Positions 1-12,300 of a stretch of 64,000 nucleotides of DNA are shown here, piece by piece. The stretch is from Zygnema cylindricum (lineage: Eukaryota; Streptophyta; Zygnematophyceae; Zygnematales; Zygnemataceae): the NCBI GenBank assembly GCA_037447655.1, contig JBBHKE010003455.1, forward strand, positions 93,453-157,452, in the 5' to 3' direction. The translations under genes and the position numbers were made by a program. Position 1 is the first letter of the stretch; each line of letters starts with the position of its first letter. Below the pieces are notes generated by a model that searched no databases, was not told the DNA's origin, and worked only from the letters and a program-made list of their open reading frames with translations.

Positions 1-205
1 TATTTAGCGTTTCACGATTCGCGGTGTCCTTTTCTGTACTTTCTGACTTACGAATAACCGAGTCGATGGTGTACTGTAGCCACACTGTGTATCGCGCTGT
101 TCGTGCGAATATTTTCTTTCGCCCTTTTAAAACATATTTTCTCACTGAAATGTCCAACTTTCGGTTGGAGGCCGTCAATCGGAAGTTCCAGTAAGGCAGT
201 AACAG

Positions 206-331
206 TTTTGCCTTTTCAATCGCAACCTTGGGATTTGATAATCGTACAGATGTGCACGGAGAAAATATGTTTTGCCTTTTCAATCGCAACCTTGGGATTT
301 GACAATCGTACAGGTGTGCACGGAGAAAAAA
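206..331. repeat. 64-bp tandem duplication upstream of the GAUT gene
   Basis: Two adjacent copies begin at 206 and 270, each starting TTTTGCCTTTTCAATCGC. They differ by only a few bases, so the duplication is probably recent. It lies about 200 bases upstream of the proposed GAUT start codon, in the putative promoter or 5' leader. The rest of 1-537 holds no gene I can support. Confidence 0.85.
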
Positions 332-537
332 AGTTGTAAGTGATGAAACACTTCAGCACTAATAGCGATAGACGGTGTACTCTACGTCTTTACGGTAGCA
401 GAGAAGCAACTGCAGTTACCTGTCTCCCGCCAAAAACGTTGCCGCTGAATTTGACTGAGGCCGGGTTACCTGAAGAAGACTGTGTTCTACGTTACCGTTA
501 GAATACTGTAGCTTCTCTCAGCCATGCTCTCGTCTCT

Positions 538-3500
538 ATGGTGCGACTTCGTGAATCCTCTGCTAGAGGAGTCCACCGGTCACGTCCCCGCTTCAAGCTT
601 CTTGGAGCTTCCTTCCTTCTCTGTTCAGTTTTCGGCCTGCTACTGCTTCTCTGCACGGCTTTCTTACTTGCTGGAAGTCAGCATGGCGTCTTTGTTATGG
701 ATGTGAGGATAAGAATGGCACTATGTGTGATTAGCAATGCAGTTTTTTAAGTTTCTTCACTGCTTGATAGTAATTTGAACACTCTGTATGTATTTATACG
801 CATGAAACATTTCTCGGTGCGAGTGTTTTTATTTCTTTTTGCTTTATCACATCCCTAATGGCTGAGTTTTTAGCTTTTTGGATATCCAAATTTAGAAATT
901 TGAGGAAGAGAAATGTATCCTCGTCTTGGCAGTGGATCATACAGCTTTATGAGAATGGGACGTACTATCACTCAAAAAACTGAACGAGTTGTATGATTTG
1001 GCCTCCAAACGAGGACAAAATTTCGATAGTGTATTAACTGCATCGACCCGGTCAGTGGCCATTGACGGGAGAAAAGTGTCTATTTTCTGACAGGGCCGGT
1101 CAACTTTTGCAACTACTTCAAAGGAAGGATTCACCATCAGTAACAGAAAGTTTGGCTGGGGGTTCCAAGGAGAGGTAAAAGCCAAACTTTTTTTTTTTTT
1201 GTTTTTCTCATTTATTTTTATATATATAATATATAAAATTTTATTTATGCACTCATTGGATTTCCTACACTCAATTTTTTTGCAATTGAAGGAAATTGCG
1301 CTGTTGGTATTAAGCGCTACTGTTGTTTATTATCAGCATTTTATTAAACTGTTGCGATTTTGTTTTATCTATTCAATATTCTTGCGCACTCAAAATTTCT
1401 GCAATGGAAGTAAATTGCTGTGGATATAGTACTGTTGCAAGTTTATTTGCGAGTTTTTTTATTATTAGATAATCTTGTGCAGGTATCCTCAATTTTTGAG
1501 CAACTCCTGCATAGGAAAACCTTACCGGAAACTCTTGGATACTCAAAGGAGATGCTAAATCCGTGGTCTCTTGCAAGACAACTGAGTGATCAGATTGCGT
1601 TGCTGAGAGCTTACATTGTTATTGCGAAAGAGGGAGAGAATTTTTCCCTTGCCTCTGAAATGGAGTCTACTATCTGGACAACGCAATTACTGCTTTCAAA
1701 GACTGCGGCTCGGTGATTCTCGCTTCCTGTTAACCTTTTGCTTATTCCCACCTTCTTTTTTTAAATTTTGTTTTCCCCGCTTGCTATCTTAAACTTTTGC
1801 TTATTCCCCCTCTTTTTTTTTAATTTTTTGTTTATTCCCGTGTTCTATCTTAATCTTTTGTTTCCTCACGCCACATTGGCCTTTCTTCTATGGCCTTTTT
1901 TTTTTCTTTTTTTTTTTGCACAAAGTTTTAACTGTATTGCAAGATCTATTTGGTTGCTTAAAGACTTTGAAAACCTGCCAGGAAGGATAGTTTCCATGTG
2001 AGTTCGTTTCTCACACACGCATCTGGTTTTAAGAATTAATTGCATGGAATCTGATTGGCGTGATCTCATTGGATGGTTTAGGGGAGTCACAGTGACCAAG
2101 AGTCAGGCAGAAGGAGCAATCAGAAAAATGTCTCTGCTCATCTATAAAGCTGTGGAACTTCGTTATGACAGGTAACAAAAAAAATAATACTAATTATAAT
2201 GATAATAAGAATAATAAATTAACAATAATAATGATAATAATAATAATAATAATAATACGGAATATGGAATCCATTTTCTGACTACCTCTTTTTTTGTCTG
2301 GCAATTGTGTCGTCATTTGGTTTGGCTCATATTTGGTACTCAATAGTTTTGTGAGAGCTTTGATAATTAAGTGATTCCCGAAGTTATACACAGCTTCAGA
2401 GGTCTGGTTCTTAAACTACACCCACAAATTTTTATTGTGGGTTATGTTAGTGTTTTTTTTTCCAATTCAGTTTGAAATTGCATGGCTAGTTTTGAACCGT
2501 GTAAAGAGTTAGCGTTGAGGAAAAAACAAGTAATGCTATTAACTCTATTTTGTGGTCAGAGGGCAAAAAAACTTGGCACCCAGTTAGTGTTATTAACGCT
2601 AATAGCTGTTGACAGTGTACTGGTTCAATTTGATTCGCTCATCAAGTCGGTTGGATCTTAGCCGTTTGACTATGTTTTTTCTTTGGATGGTCTTTTGGAC
2701 ATTTTCAGAAAGGATATCCACTACACTTGACACGAATTATCTCTATGATGTTTAGTTGAGGGGTAAAGCACATTGAATGTGTTTCATGGTCGGTCTTTAA
2801 CAAGTTTACTTTTAAATATGCCACATAGACTGGAAATGTGATGGGAATAGAAGTAGTAGCTTAATTTGCTCAGCAAAGGTCTCTGGACACCTATGATTAA
2901 TTCAATAAGCACTTTTTATTAAGTCTAAATCTGAAACGTTATACTCCTCTTTTTCATGTCTTCATGGTAAGATAGCTGTCTACACCAGGTTCGCATCTTC
3001 ATGTGTATCAAAATCTTTGACACACTTTTTACACTAACATTCTTAAGTCATGACAAGCAGTGCTGTGCAGTTAGTCAAATTAAGAGGCATGGTGACCCAA
3101 CAAGAGGAAATAGCCCAGGCTGCAACGTTGAAGGCTGGATTTTTCAGTCAAATGGCAGCTGAAGGTATCTCCAAAGGCTTACATTGCCTCGAGATGACTT
3201 TAACTGCCCAATGGAATGCCAGAGTGAACACCGACACTCAGTCATTTCAGTCCGGCCAGGTGTGTATCCAGGTCCTTGAGTGTGTATTAAAGGTGTCCGA
3301 TTGTGAATGACATTGGGGAAATTGTTCAACGTACTTAGAGTCTTGTCAATAGTAATAGAGGAGGATCGACATTGTTATGTTTGTTCCTGAAAAAACTTGG
3401 GCACTCAAAGGAATATGTGACTTATTCAAATCTGTTTGCATGATTTTTTATTTTTTTTCTAGGAGAACTTGTGGATTATCGGTAATTTCCGTTTGGATTT

Positions 3501-4944
3501 TTATTCTTCAACAATACTAGAAGTAAACTGTTTATAATGCTGAACTTCCAAGTGGGTGTGGTTATTTATGTTTGTCTCTGTTTGTTTTTCTTTAACCGTT
3601 TAAATGTTATTCTTCATGTCACTTTTCATTCGTCATGTCTTTTAATTCCACTAATGATCAATTTGGCAGCCGAGGTGGATTTGACTATGTTTATTCAAGG
3701 AATAAGTCAAAGAACACCCTTTTGTCCTTGTCGTGAAACTGACCTGTGGAGTATGGGTTCAAAATAACAGGATCAAGCGTTTAAAGATCCTTCTATGCAT
3801 CACTTTTCCGTTATTTCGGACAATGTCTTGGCTGTGGGAGCAGTGGTGAATTCTACAGTAATGAATTCATTACGCCCAGAGTTGATTGTGTTTCATATTA
3901 CAACAGCTTCCGCGACGGTTTTGGCTATGCAGGTGAGTGTGTCTTTTTGATATGCAATCAAAGAGAAATTCTGGGTCCTGTTTGGAAATCTGATCATACC
4001 CAGATCTCCAAGCTGGTAAGCTGATTTTATCAAACAGTTTGGTTCAGCTGATCGCAACATACCCACATCCCCAAGTTGGAAAGATCTACTTATCTCTTAC
4101 TTATAGATCTCTAGGTAAGTAGATTACACTCTTCATTCATCAAACAGGTCAATTTCACTAATGATTGGTGAGATAGGGCTGCAGATGTGGTTTGCACTGC
4201 ACCCTCCTGGAAAGGCTCATATAGAGATCCAGGATATTGGGTCCCTGACTTGGTTAAACTCTTCCTACTCTCCTGTGCTTCGCCAAATGGAAAATTCCTC
4301 GGTGCAGGAATATTACTTTAGAGCTCCCCTTGAGGTGAGGGATATGACTTGAACTGGATCAAGTGTTTAGAAGTCTCTTTGTTGTTGGTTGAGTCATTGT
4401 CCACAGCATAGTTCAAATGTGGGAGAACAATCGGAAACCTTTTTTTAATGCGACCCCTGTACTATACGTGTATTTTTTTTTTCGATTATAAACATGTGGT
4501 ATGGGGAAACTACATTTAGCGTTTCCAATTTTTTCTGCACATTTGAAGGAAGATCCACAGTTCCCTTAATTGCCAGTATTGAGGTGTGGCTGGAATTTTG
4601 AAGACTCTCTCGTGGCAAACAAAATCTTCCATGGACTATTTGCAGGAACCCAGACACCAACTTAAGTTTCGAAATCCCAAGTATCTTTCAATGATGAACC
4701 ATCTTCGGTTTTATCTACCAGAAATGTATCCTGAGCTGGACCGAATCATATTCTTGGATGACGACGTAATTGTTCGCAAAGACCTTTCCAGCCTATTCTC
4801 CCTGGACCTGCGTGGGTGAGGAAGTTTACTTTTTAAACAAAATATCACGCCTCAGTTTTCGCAGTTGCTGCACATTTCTCATAGCTTTTGTGTGACACAA
4901 AATCGACTACAGAGGCAGTCAAATCAGTGATGTCAAGTCATTCA

Positions 4945-4989
<45 letters not shown>

Positions 4990-6290
4990 TCCCCCCCCCC
5001 CCTCCCTCTCCTCTCCTCTCCTCTCTCTTTCTCGCTCAGCTTGGTCCATTGACTGATATATATTCATAAATATTCATAAACATTCGGAAATATTGTATCC
5101 ATTTGTAAATATTCGCAAATATTCATAAATTCTCATCATTACTGAGGGGTGGGACAGGAATGTCCATGGAGCAGTGGAGACATGCCTGGAGACATTTCAC
5201 AGATTTTACGCGTATCTCAATTTTTCAAACCCACTCATCAGAGACTCTTTTGATCCTTACGGCTGTTCATGGGCCTATGGAATGAATGTTTTCGATTTGC
5301 GTTCTTGGAGGCACCACAATTTGACACAAACATACCATTTTTGGCAAGAACATGTACGGCCCTTTTTTCAACTTTTGGTACAGTAGCACATGCAAAATTT
5401 TGGGTTTTTATGGTGTCCAATTCTCATGAGTTTCATTTGTAAGAATGTTACTTCTGGTTTTTGTTAATTTTGGTTTTTGTTTCTTTTGGTTTCTGTTAAT
5501 TTTGGTATTGGTAGTTAACCAGTGATTTTATTTGAGTTTTATATTCTATTTGTTGTGTGTCTGTTTTCAATTGTTGGATGTAATTGTGGGGTTTTACGTT
5601 AATTGTGCTTGTACTCTATTTTTGGGAAATTATTTACCTTTTTCTTATCCTTTATGTGCAACCCTTTACATTTAGATTGGGAAATTATTTACCGTTTTGT
5701 AATCCTTTTTTCTCCAACTCTTAACATTTTCTTGGGGAACTTATTTGCGTTTTGTTGATTATTTTATGTGCAACGCTTAAAATGTTTTCATCGGGAAAAC
5801 ATTTGCCATTTTGTTGTCCGTTAGTGTCCAATCCTTATCAGTTACTTATTTAGGGAAATTATTTACCACTTTGTAGTCCATTTGTTGTCCATTTGTGTCC
5901 AATCCTTATCAGTTTCTTATTTAGGGAAATTATTCACCACTTTTGTCGTCCATTTGTTGTCCATTTGTGTCCAATCCTTAGCAGTTCTTTTTTTTTTTGG
6001 TTTTTTTTCTGACGCAGAACCTCGACCACAGCCTTTGGAATTTGGGGACTTTGCCTCCGGGACTCCTTACCTTTTATGGCCTCACTCTTCCTCTTGAGAG
6101 GTCCTGGCATGTCCTCGGCTTAGGATTCAACGACAAATTGGACGAGGATGTGATAAATGGGGCGGCAGTATTGCATTGGAATGGCAATATGAAGCCGTGG
6201 TTAAAGCTCGCTATTAGAAGATACAAGCACTTGTGGGACTTGTATGTCGATTTTTCGGACCTTAACTTACAAAGATGTAATGTTCATTGA
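538..6290 (+). CDS. GAUT: GAUT10/11-like galacturonosyltransferase (GT8), ten exons
   Basis: Proposed exons are 538-702, 1094-1174, 1483-1712, 2082-2171, 3061-3259, 3771-3932, 4185-4334, 4646-4815, 5158-5353 and 6018-6290. Every junction is GT-AG and in phase, giving 571 residues, a normal length for the family. The start gives a short basic N terminus followed by a hydrophobic segment (about residues 21-46), the Golgi type II anchor expected of GAUTs. A variable stem precedes a conserved stretch with WSLARQLSDQ. The GT8 core follows: PKYLSMMNHLRFYLPEMYP, then the DDD metal/nucleotide-sugar motif at residues 397-399 (FLDDDVIV), GAVETC, WAYGMNVFDL, LGTLPPGLL and HWNGNMKPW near the C terminus. 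GAUTs transfer galacturonic acid from UDP-GalA onto homogalacturonan in the Golgi. Family and fold are secure; clade placement is from remembered motif similarity. Exon 2 (1094-1174) is the weakest part of the model. Confidence 0.9.
2194..2262. repeat. AAT/AT-rich microsatellite in GAUT intron
   Basis: A run of AAT/GATAAT triplets just after the donor of the 90-base fourth exon. It is simple sequence with no coding potential. Confidence 0.8.
4949..5037. repeat. (CT)n tract in GAUT intron
   Basis: An almost pure CT run with a short C run, in the intron between 4815 and 5158. The pyrimidine strand is the sense strand of the gene. Confidence 0.9.
5060..5133. repeat. ATATTCATAA-type minisatellite
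   Basis: A degenerate tandem array of 8-12 bp units of the form AAATATTCATAAA, directly after the CT tract and just upstream of the exon at 5158. Confidence 0.7.
5620..5990. repeat. Degenerate 55-68 bp minisatellite filling the last GAUT intron
   Basis: At least six imperfect units share the blocks GGGAAATTATTTACC, TTTTGT and TGTCCAATCCTTA. The last two or three units (about 5800-5985) are nearly identical, so the array is still expanding or was recently homogenised. It ends about 30 bases before the acceptor of the final exon at 6018. Confidence 0.8.
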
Positions 6291-9200
6291 GGAGACCGTG
6301 GGTGATTATATCGAGGACAGGGTCTTTCAGTAGACATTGTTTTTGTTTTTTTGTTTTTATTTTTTTTTCGGTTAATGTTTTAGTTTTTTTATAGGAGGCA
6401 TTTCTTAATTTGTGTGTAGTATCGGCATTATTGTACTATTGCCACAGATTATGTCTCCGAGTACATTCTTTCATTATTTAGTACGGTCACTTCAGCATTG
6501 TTTTTAGAGTTTAGTTTCATTATTGTAAAAGACATACGATATTTGAAAAAGCCTTGCAAAAAAGATATTACCTATTCTTACATTCAAGCTAATGATTGAT
6601 GTTTTTCTTTTCTTTTTCCCTTGACTGCGGCTGTTTCACTGGTTGATGGTATGAGTGTCTTTCCACTTCATCTTATTCCCTAAGAATTTGGAACTTTCAC
6701 ATTTTTGGATTCGATGGAAACAGTCATTGAATAATTGCTTTGTTTCTTTGCATGAAACATATAAAGATGGAATATAAAATTTTCTGTTGAGCCTTTTCTA
6801 TTCTTCCTTTTTTAGTTGTTCTCTCGTTTTCTTTTTCATTTCTCCCTTTTTGGAGGAGTAGCATTTTAGAAAGAGTAATTTGTTCCCTTTGGGTTAACTA
6901 GAATGTAGTGTAGTTAACATCTTTTATTAGTACAGTTGTGTCTACTCTCAGAAACGCAGATGCTTCAAATGTTTCGTATGATTACAAAAACAGAAATATG
7001 ATTTTTATATAATCCATATAAAACCATATTAGCATTTTCGTTCAGAGTAAATTACAGAATCATTATACATGTTACAAGTTCTCAATATTGTGACAATAAT
7101 TAATAAATAAACCAATAAAATTAGCGTCCATGCATCCTATTATGATAAAATTGAAACAGAACAGCTAGCGAGCATTGTGTAGTGTTTGTAGAAGTTGTGT
7201 AATTCGTCAGCATAGTTCCTTTAAGGAGTTGATCTAAACCAGCCATATACATGTCTAGTAATTTAGTCTGTGTAAGAAATGTTTTGTTCTACAAATGTAA
7301 CCGAACTGGTCGCTTTAGGTTTTTCCGTATTAATTTTACACAAATTTTCATGATGGGTACAAGTACATTAGTTGTTTTGTCTTTCATAGTGAAGTGGGGT
7401 ATAAAGCTGTTTTACAGATATTAATATTATCTTAAAAATCTACAACACAGGAAGTACAGTAAGTAAAAGAAAATGAAATAGAAAGTAACAAAATACAAGA
7501 TTTAACACAATCACAATAATCGATTGACAAAAATATTAAAATAATTCAACAGAACTAAGTGATTAGGAACATGATTCACTTAGTTCTAACAACTACTTTA
7601 ATTGGTCACCTAAGAGGATCGATATTAGCATAACAAATATATGACAATTACTTCTTTTAAACAATCAGATGTTGGCACTGAAATTTACACGTCATCGATA
7701 GGTATTCCCTCTGAACAAAAAAGGTTGTCGATATTAAAAGATAAAGCTGATTTAAAATGTGAATCAACAAGAGATGACCGATCGATCAATTTGTTTTTAC
7801 CTATAATTCCAATATGATCCATGCTAAGGTTTTCAAATTGGGTGGACGTGTACGACCTTGGGTGTACCACGTGTACCTCTTGTGTATATTTTCCTTTGCT
7901 TGAAAATAAATTTCCACTTTTAACAATGGCTTTAATAAAACATTAAGATTTTGCGAGCTTTGAGTGATTACTATTTGAGGAGTCAAAGATACATTAGTTC
8001 ATACTTTTAATACTACCTTTTTTGTCGCATGTACCTTCACCTAAAGAATGAATACTGTAATCCACATTACGAACCGGTATGCGCTTATCATTTTTGAAAT
8101 AAAGTTACCTTTTTTTTTTCTTATATTATCCATTACGATTTGCACGCGATTTAGTACTTTTGCTACACGGTGGATAGTACAGTTTGTTAACCGTATACGG
8201 TCTTACCTGTACAATGTGGTACAAAACCGTACGAGTGCGGTATTACGGTACGAGGAGCGCTCACTCCAAAAAAACTTGCTTAAACCCTTAACTGCCAGGA
8301 AGACAAAATGACGAAAAATAGGGTACAACAATAGTCCAGTTGGGGCGTCTCAAAAAGGATGTCCACATTTTCCCGTCAATTTGTCGGATTGGTCCAACGA
8401 CCGGTAAGTCAGTAACACACCTCTCCCGTCAGTACAGTACAGTACTGTACTGCTTTGCAGTAACAGTTCCTGTACAGTAATTTCGTTTGGTTTCGTATGC
8501 GTGGCAGTTTTGGGTGTGCACGAGAAAGCAGCCTTTCTTCAATTCGACACATTGCCAATTTCTGTACGTCTCACCTACATGGCCTTGCAATGCTCAACAT
8601 TAGTAATGGTCTGCTCTTTGCATTGCAAACAACAGGGAGGAACCGTCCAGTCGTAACCCAGTTGAGAGACGGTCCATGTCCAAATTCCTTACCGTTGACC
8701 AGCCAGCAGTCAAACTTACAGCTCTGACCAATAGCCATCGTCTGCAATCATTGCTCATTGGAAGCTATGGCTTGTAGTATCCCTGGTTGTCCATGGCTGT
8801 TGACTTTTGTCACATCCTGTCTTCTTTCATGAGCATTGTAGTCTTAGGTGTCTGACCTAATTCCTATTTCGGGTGCTGGTTAAGAATATCTGGCCGTTAT
8901 CTTGTGAAGTTATAATGCAATGAGTAAAGGAACAAGACATCACACTGGAAAAGCTAAACCTTAAAGGATAAGCTCTACATTGTGTTCTACATTATTTGTA
9001 ACCTGCATGATTCATGGGCAAATGTGGCTTAGAGTAGGGAGTGAAGCACATCCCGTCGCTCTTTGCACGTTTTTGCTTTGCCATTTTTGACAAAGCTTTC
9101 ACCTAGCCTGGATTCTTTTTCGCGCTACGGGTGTTTTAGCAATTATTTTACATTAAAACGGGTTCAAAGTGGTGTAAAGCATTTAGTATTCAATGCTCTA

Positions 9201-9315
9201 TAGAATTTAATACGGTTTCAGGTCATATTATTTACGAAAGAAAACGACAAAGAAATTTTGGTTTTGCCAGCTTTCATTTTATTGATAAAGACGCTTCCTT
9301 GGTAGCCATGCAGCC
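6291..9315. other. AT-rich intergenic region
   Basis: This holds the GAUT 3' region and the BAR gene 5' region. I see no coding exon. There is a 12-bp inverted repeat (7551-7562 with 7576-7587) and a perfect 18-bp palindrome (8435-8452). A GTAC-rich stretch at 8150-8270 resembles the interior of the MITE-like element at 19.4-19.6 kb. No promoter element can be assigned with confidence. Confidence 0.6.
7551..7587. repeat. Perfect 12-bp inverted repeat, 13-base loop
   Basis: AGAACTAAGTGA at 7551-7562 is matched by its exact reverse complement at 7576-7587. It could form a short hairpin. It is not followed by a T run typical of a terminator, and its function is unknown. Confidence 0.8.
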
Positions 9316-12300
9316 ATGAAGCAGTGGCGAAAGCTCACTGGAGGAGTACAAAAGGGCAAAGCACAGGGAGCACCTTTGTCCTTTTCTGCCCCTCAGCAAA
9401 ATGCGGCTCCCTTTGCCCCATTGGCCACTCCATCTTCTACGGAAGAAGTCCCGGAGGTTCTGGCTGGAGAAGATTCCATTGAAGATGAGTTTAGGCGTGG
9501 AATGCAGGTAAGTTTCTCTCTCTCTCTCTCTCTCCCCCCCCCCCCCCCCCCTCTCTCTCTCTCCCTCTCTCTCTCTGTCTCTGTTCCTGTCTCTCTCTTT
9601 GTCTCACTTTCCTCTCTCCCTCCCTCCCTCTCTCCCCCCCCCCCTCGCCCCTCCCCATGTCAACATCCCTTAAGCGGCCGTATTTTTTATTACTGTTAGA
9701 ATGATCTGGTTTGTTGTTGTTTGGCAAATTCCTTTATATTCTCGTCAAAATCAGCATTGGCACTACACTTTTTCTGACAGGCTTATTCAGGAGGAGGTTT
9801 GCATAGTTGCTGCGAGGATTTTTATAATGTGATTGTATGACCTACCGCAGGCCATTTGCTAAAGGATGGCCATTGAAACTAATGCTTACTCTGGCTTGCT
9901 GTGCCAAATCATCCATTAGAAATTTTTGCATGTTCACATTACATGCAGATAATGATGGTGTTTCTTATTGTTAGTGAATCCAAATCCTGCAGGAAGTTCA
10001 AATAATGAGGACTAAATATGCTGGTCTTCTCAAAGTGGCAGCCAAAATGCATCAGTGTGCAAACAGTAAGGAGTATTCCAACTGAAGTGTGATATTGTTC
10101 TCTTTCTCTCTCGCCCGCCCCTCTCTCTCTCTCTAAAAAGCACTACTGAATTGTTCTAAATGTGTTAGGACCAAGACAAACATGTCTAGTTTTGTCTGGG
10201 CATTTGTTTGTCTAGACTCGAATTTTTCTCGTTTACTTCTAATCATCAGCTTGTCAATTTGCTGTAAAGGTCTATGCCTCAACATTTTTTAGCAGAGGAT
10301 CCTTAGTTGAGATCAGTGGTTGCAGTTGCTTACGTCTATGTTGTTGGTACAATTTTGGTCATAATTGGCTATGCGTGATAGGAATCTGATATGGCATTCG
10401 TCTACCTTGTAAGATGTAAGAACGTGTCGATGATCAACTTTCATTACCTTGTATTTCTTTTGCTTGTGCATTGGAGCTGCTGATGGATCACTAGTATGAT
10501 GCTCTTTTGCAATTTTGCTTTGTCGTTTTCGGCAGGCTTCTCGGAGGCTTCTGAAGAGTTAGCCTCTTATTTGGCGGATAACTTTGGCACCATGCAAGAA
10601 GGCGATATTGGGGATGTATTCCTGAGTGCTGCTCGTGTCGAAGAGGAGGTTGCACAACTCTTGCAAAAATATGTGCGATTTCAAGGCCTGTATGCAAAAT
10701 AACGCATTTCATGAGTAATTAAAGGGAACACAAAATCGTAGTAACACAAAAGGTTTACCATTGATGGACATACTCAATAGTCATAGCAGATTTTGCGTCC
10801 TCATGGATAAATGAAAAGAAAAAAATGGGAAAGGTACTAGTAAATGAAAACCAGTAAAAGAGGCTCCACACACTGAAAACACGGTTGCGGTGAATGCAGT
10901 GCCTGAGACATGTTCTTGGAAAATGCAGGCTGCGCATGTAAAGCAGACCATATTTACTCCAACAGAGAACCTCCTCAAGGATCTGGAGCAAGTCGAGGTG
11001 TGTTGTTATTGCTACTTTATCTTTTGAAATGTAGGCACTGGTTGTGTTGATAATCCCTGTTTGTTAGGGGTAAAACAGGCAGTTCCTTGGAATTTATGCT
11101 AATGCGTATCAGTGTTTTTCTTGAGAGCTAAGAGGGGAAAGCCTCGAAGGCGTGGTATCTCACACGATTTGTTTTCTCATGTCTTTGTACTGTTCTCGCA
11201 GGAAACAAAAAAAGAATACGAGGAAAAGAGGTGAGTGCAAAGTTAACTTCGATGGATTGGAACCTGAGCATGTATTGGCGGCTTGGTCTGATGTTTTATT
11301 GAGATCTTGATCAAACAAAAAGGCATTGTGCTCAATTAAAACTTAATGGGGTAAAGCGCTTCACGCAGTAATCTTGTTGTTGTTTTTTGCATATTGAGGA
11401 ACACATTCCTTGTGAGTAAAATGGTTACGACTGTTTATCTAATCTTATTATTGAATAGTTAAAGAACAATTATCCAGGAAAGGTTCGGTGACACGTTCGA
11501 AATAAGTTTTCTTATGGAAGAAGTTGATGAAGTGGTTCAAATTTTCTTAAATGGCGTTTGCACTCTTTAATTCTAAATTCCTACAATGAGAACATGGAGC
11601 AGCACAAGTAATTAGTGCTAGTTCCCAAAAGGGAATACACAATGTGCTGTTGCACACTTCAGTTATGGAAAAATTAAGACCACAACATTTAGTTATGCCA
11701 GGATCAACATCACCTACTGCACAGACCTTGTTTGCTAGAATGCTTCCAGCCTGTAAGATAAGGAGATTAAACTGTTAATGCTTATACCACTACGTGTCAG
11801 TGGAAGCCCCATCTGTAACTCAGCATACTGAATCCTGTTGGCTGTATCATGACAGTCAAGGCTCTACAAAATAGCCTTGTATTTTGGAGAGACATTTACT
11901 GCTTAACCACGTACCAAAACTGATACAGCAATATTCCCAAAACAGCTTAATTTTGGTCAGAAATCATTTTGCTCGGAAGAACGCTGAAATGCAGCATATT
12001 GCAATGCACCTGTAGCCATTATGTTGGATATTCGGAGGCATTTTCGTCGTTTGTGGTCGTCATAGATTTGGCTTGTCCATATCGGGACAGTAAAGTTGGC
12101 ATTCGCAGTGCGGATCCACGAACGACAGGATCTAACGTATTGTTGTAGAGAAACATTGAGCTGTTTTCGATTTATTATTAGGATAGGGATCAGTTGTAGA
12201 GCCAAATTGGCTTGCAGGAGGGCTGGATGAGGTCTAGAGGTCACATTAAGGCGCTTTGTTGCAATAAACTTCTTCTAGCAATTAGTGGTTCGACCCTCGA

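Noticed and set aside
103-339. 78-residue frame near the window start
   Set aside because: It spans the 64-bp tandem duplication and has no domain or splice context.
940-1090. Plus-strand stretch reading LNELYDLASKRGQNF as a GAUT exon
   Set aside because: It ends in TGA, and the acceptor CTGACAG at 1093 gives an in-phase exon without it. It may still be part of an alternative transcript.
8435-8452. 18-bp palindrome as an operator
   Set aside because: It is made of GTAC-type simple words with no adjacent gene, so chance is as likely.
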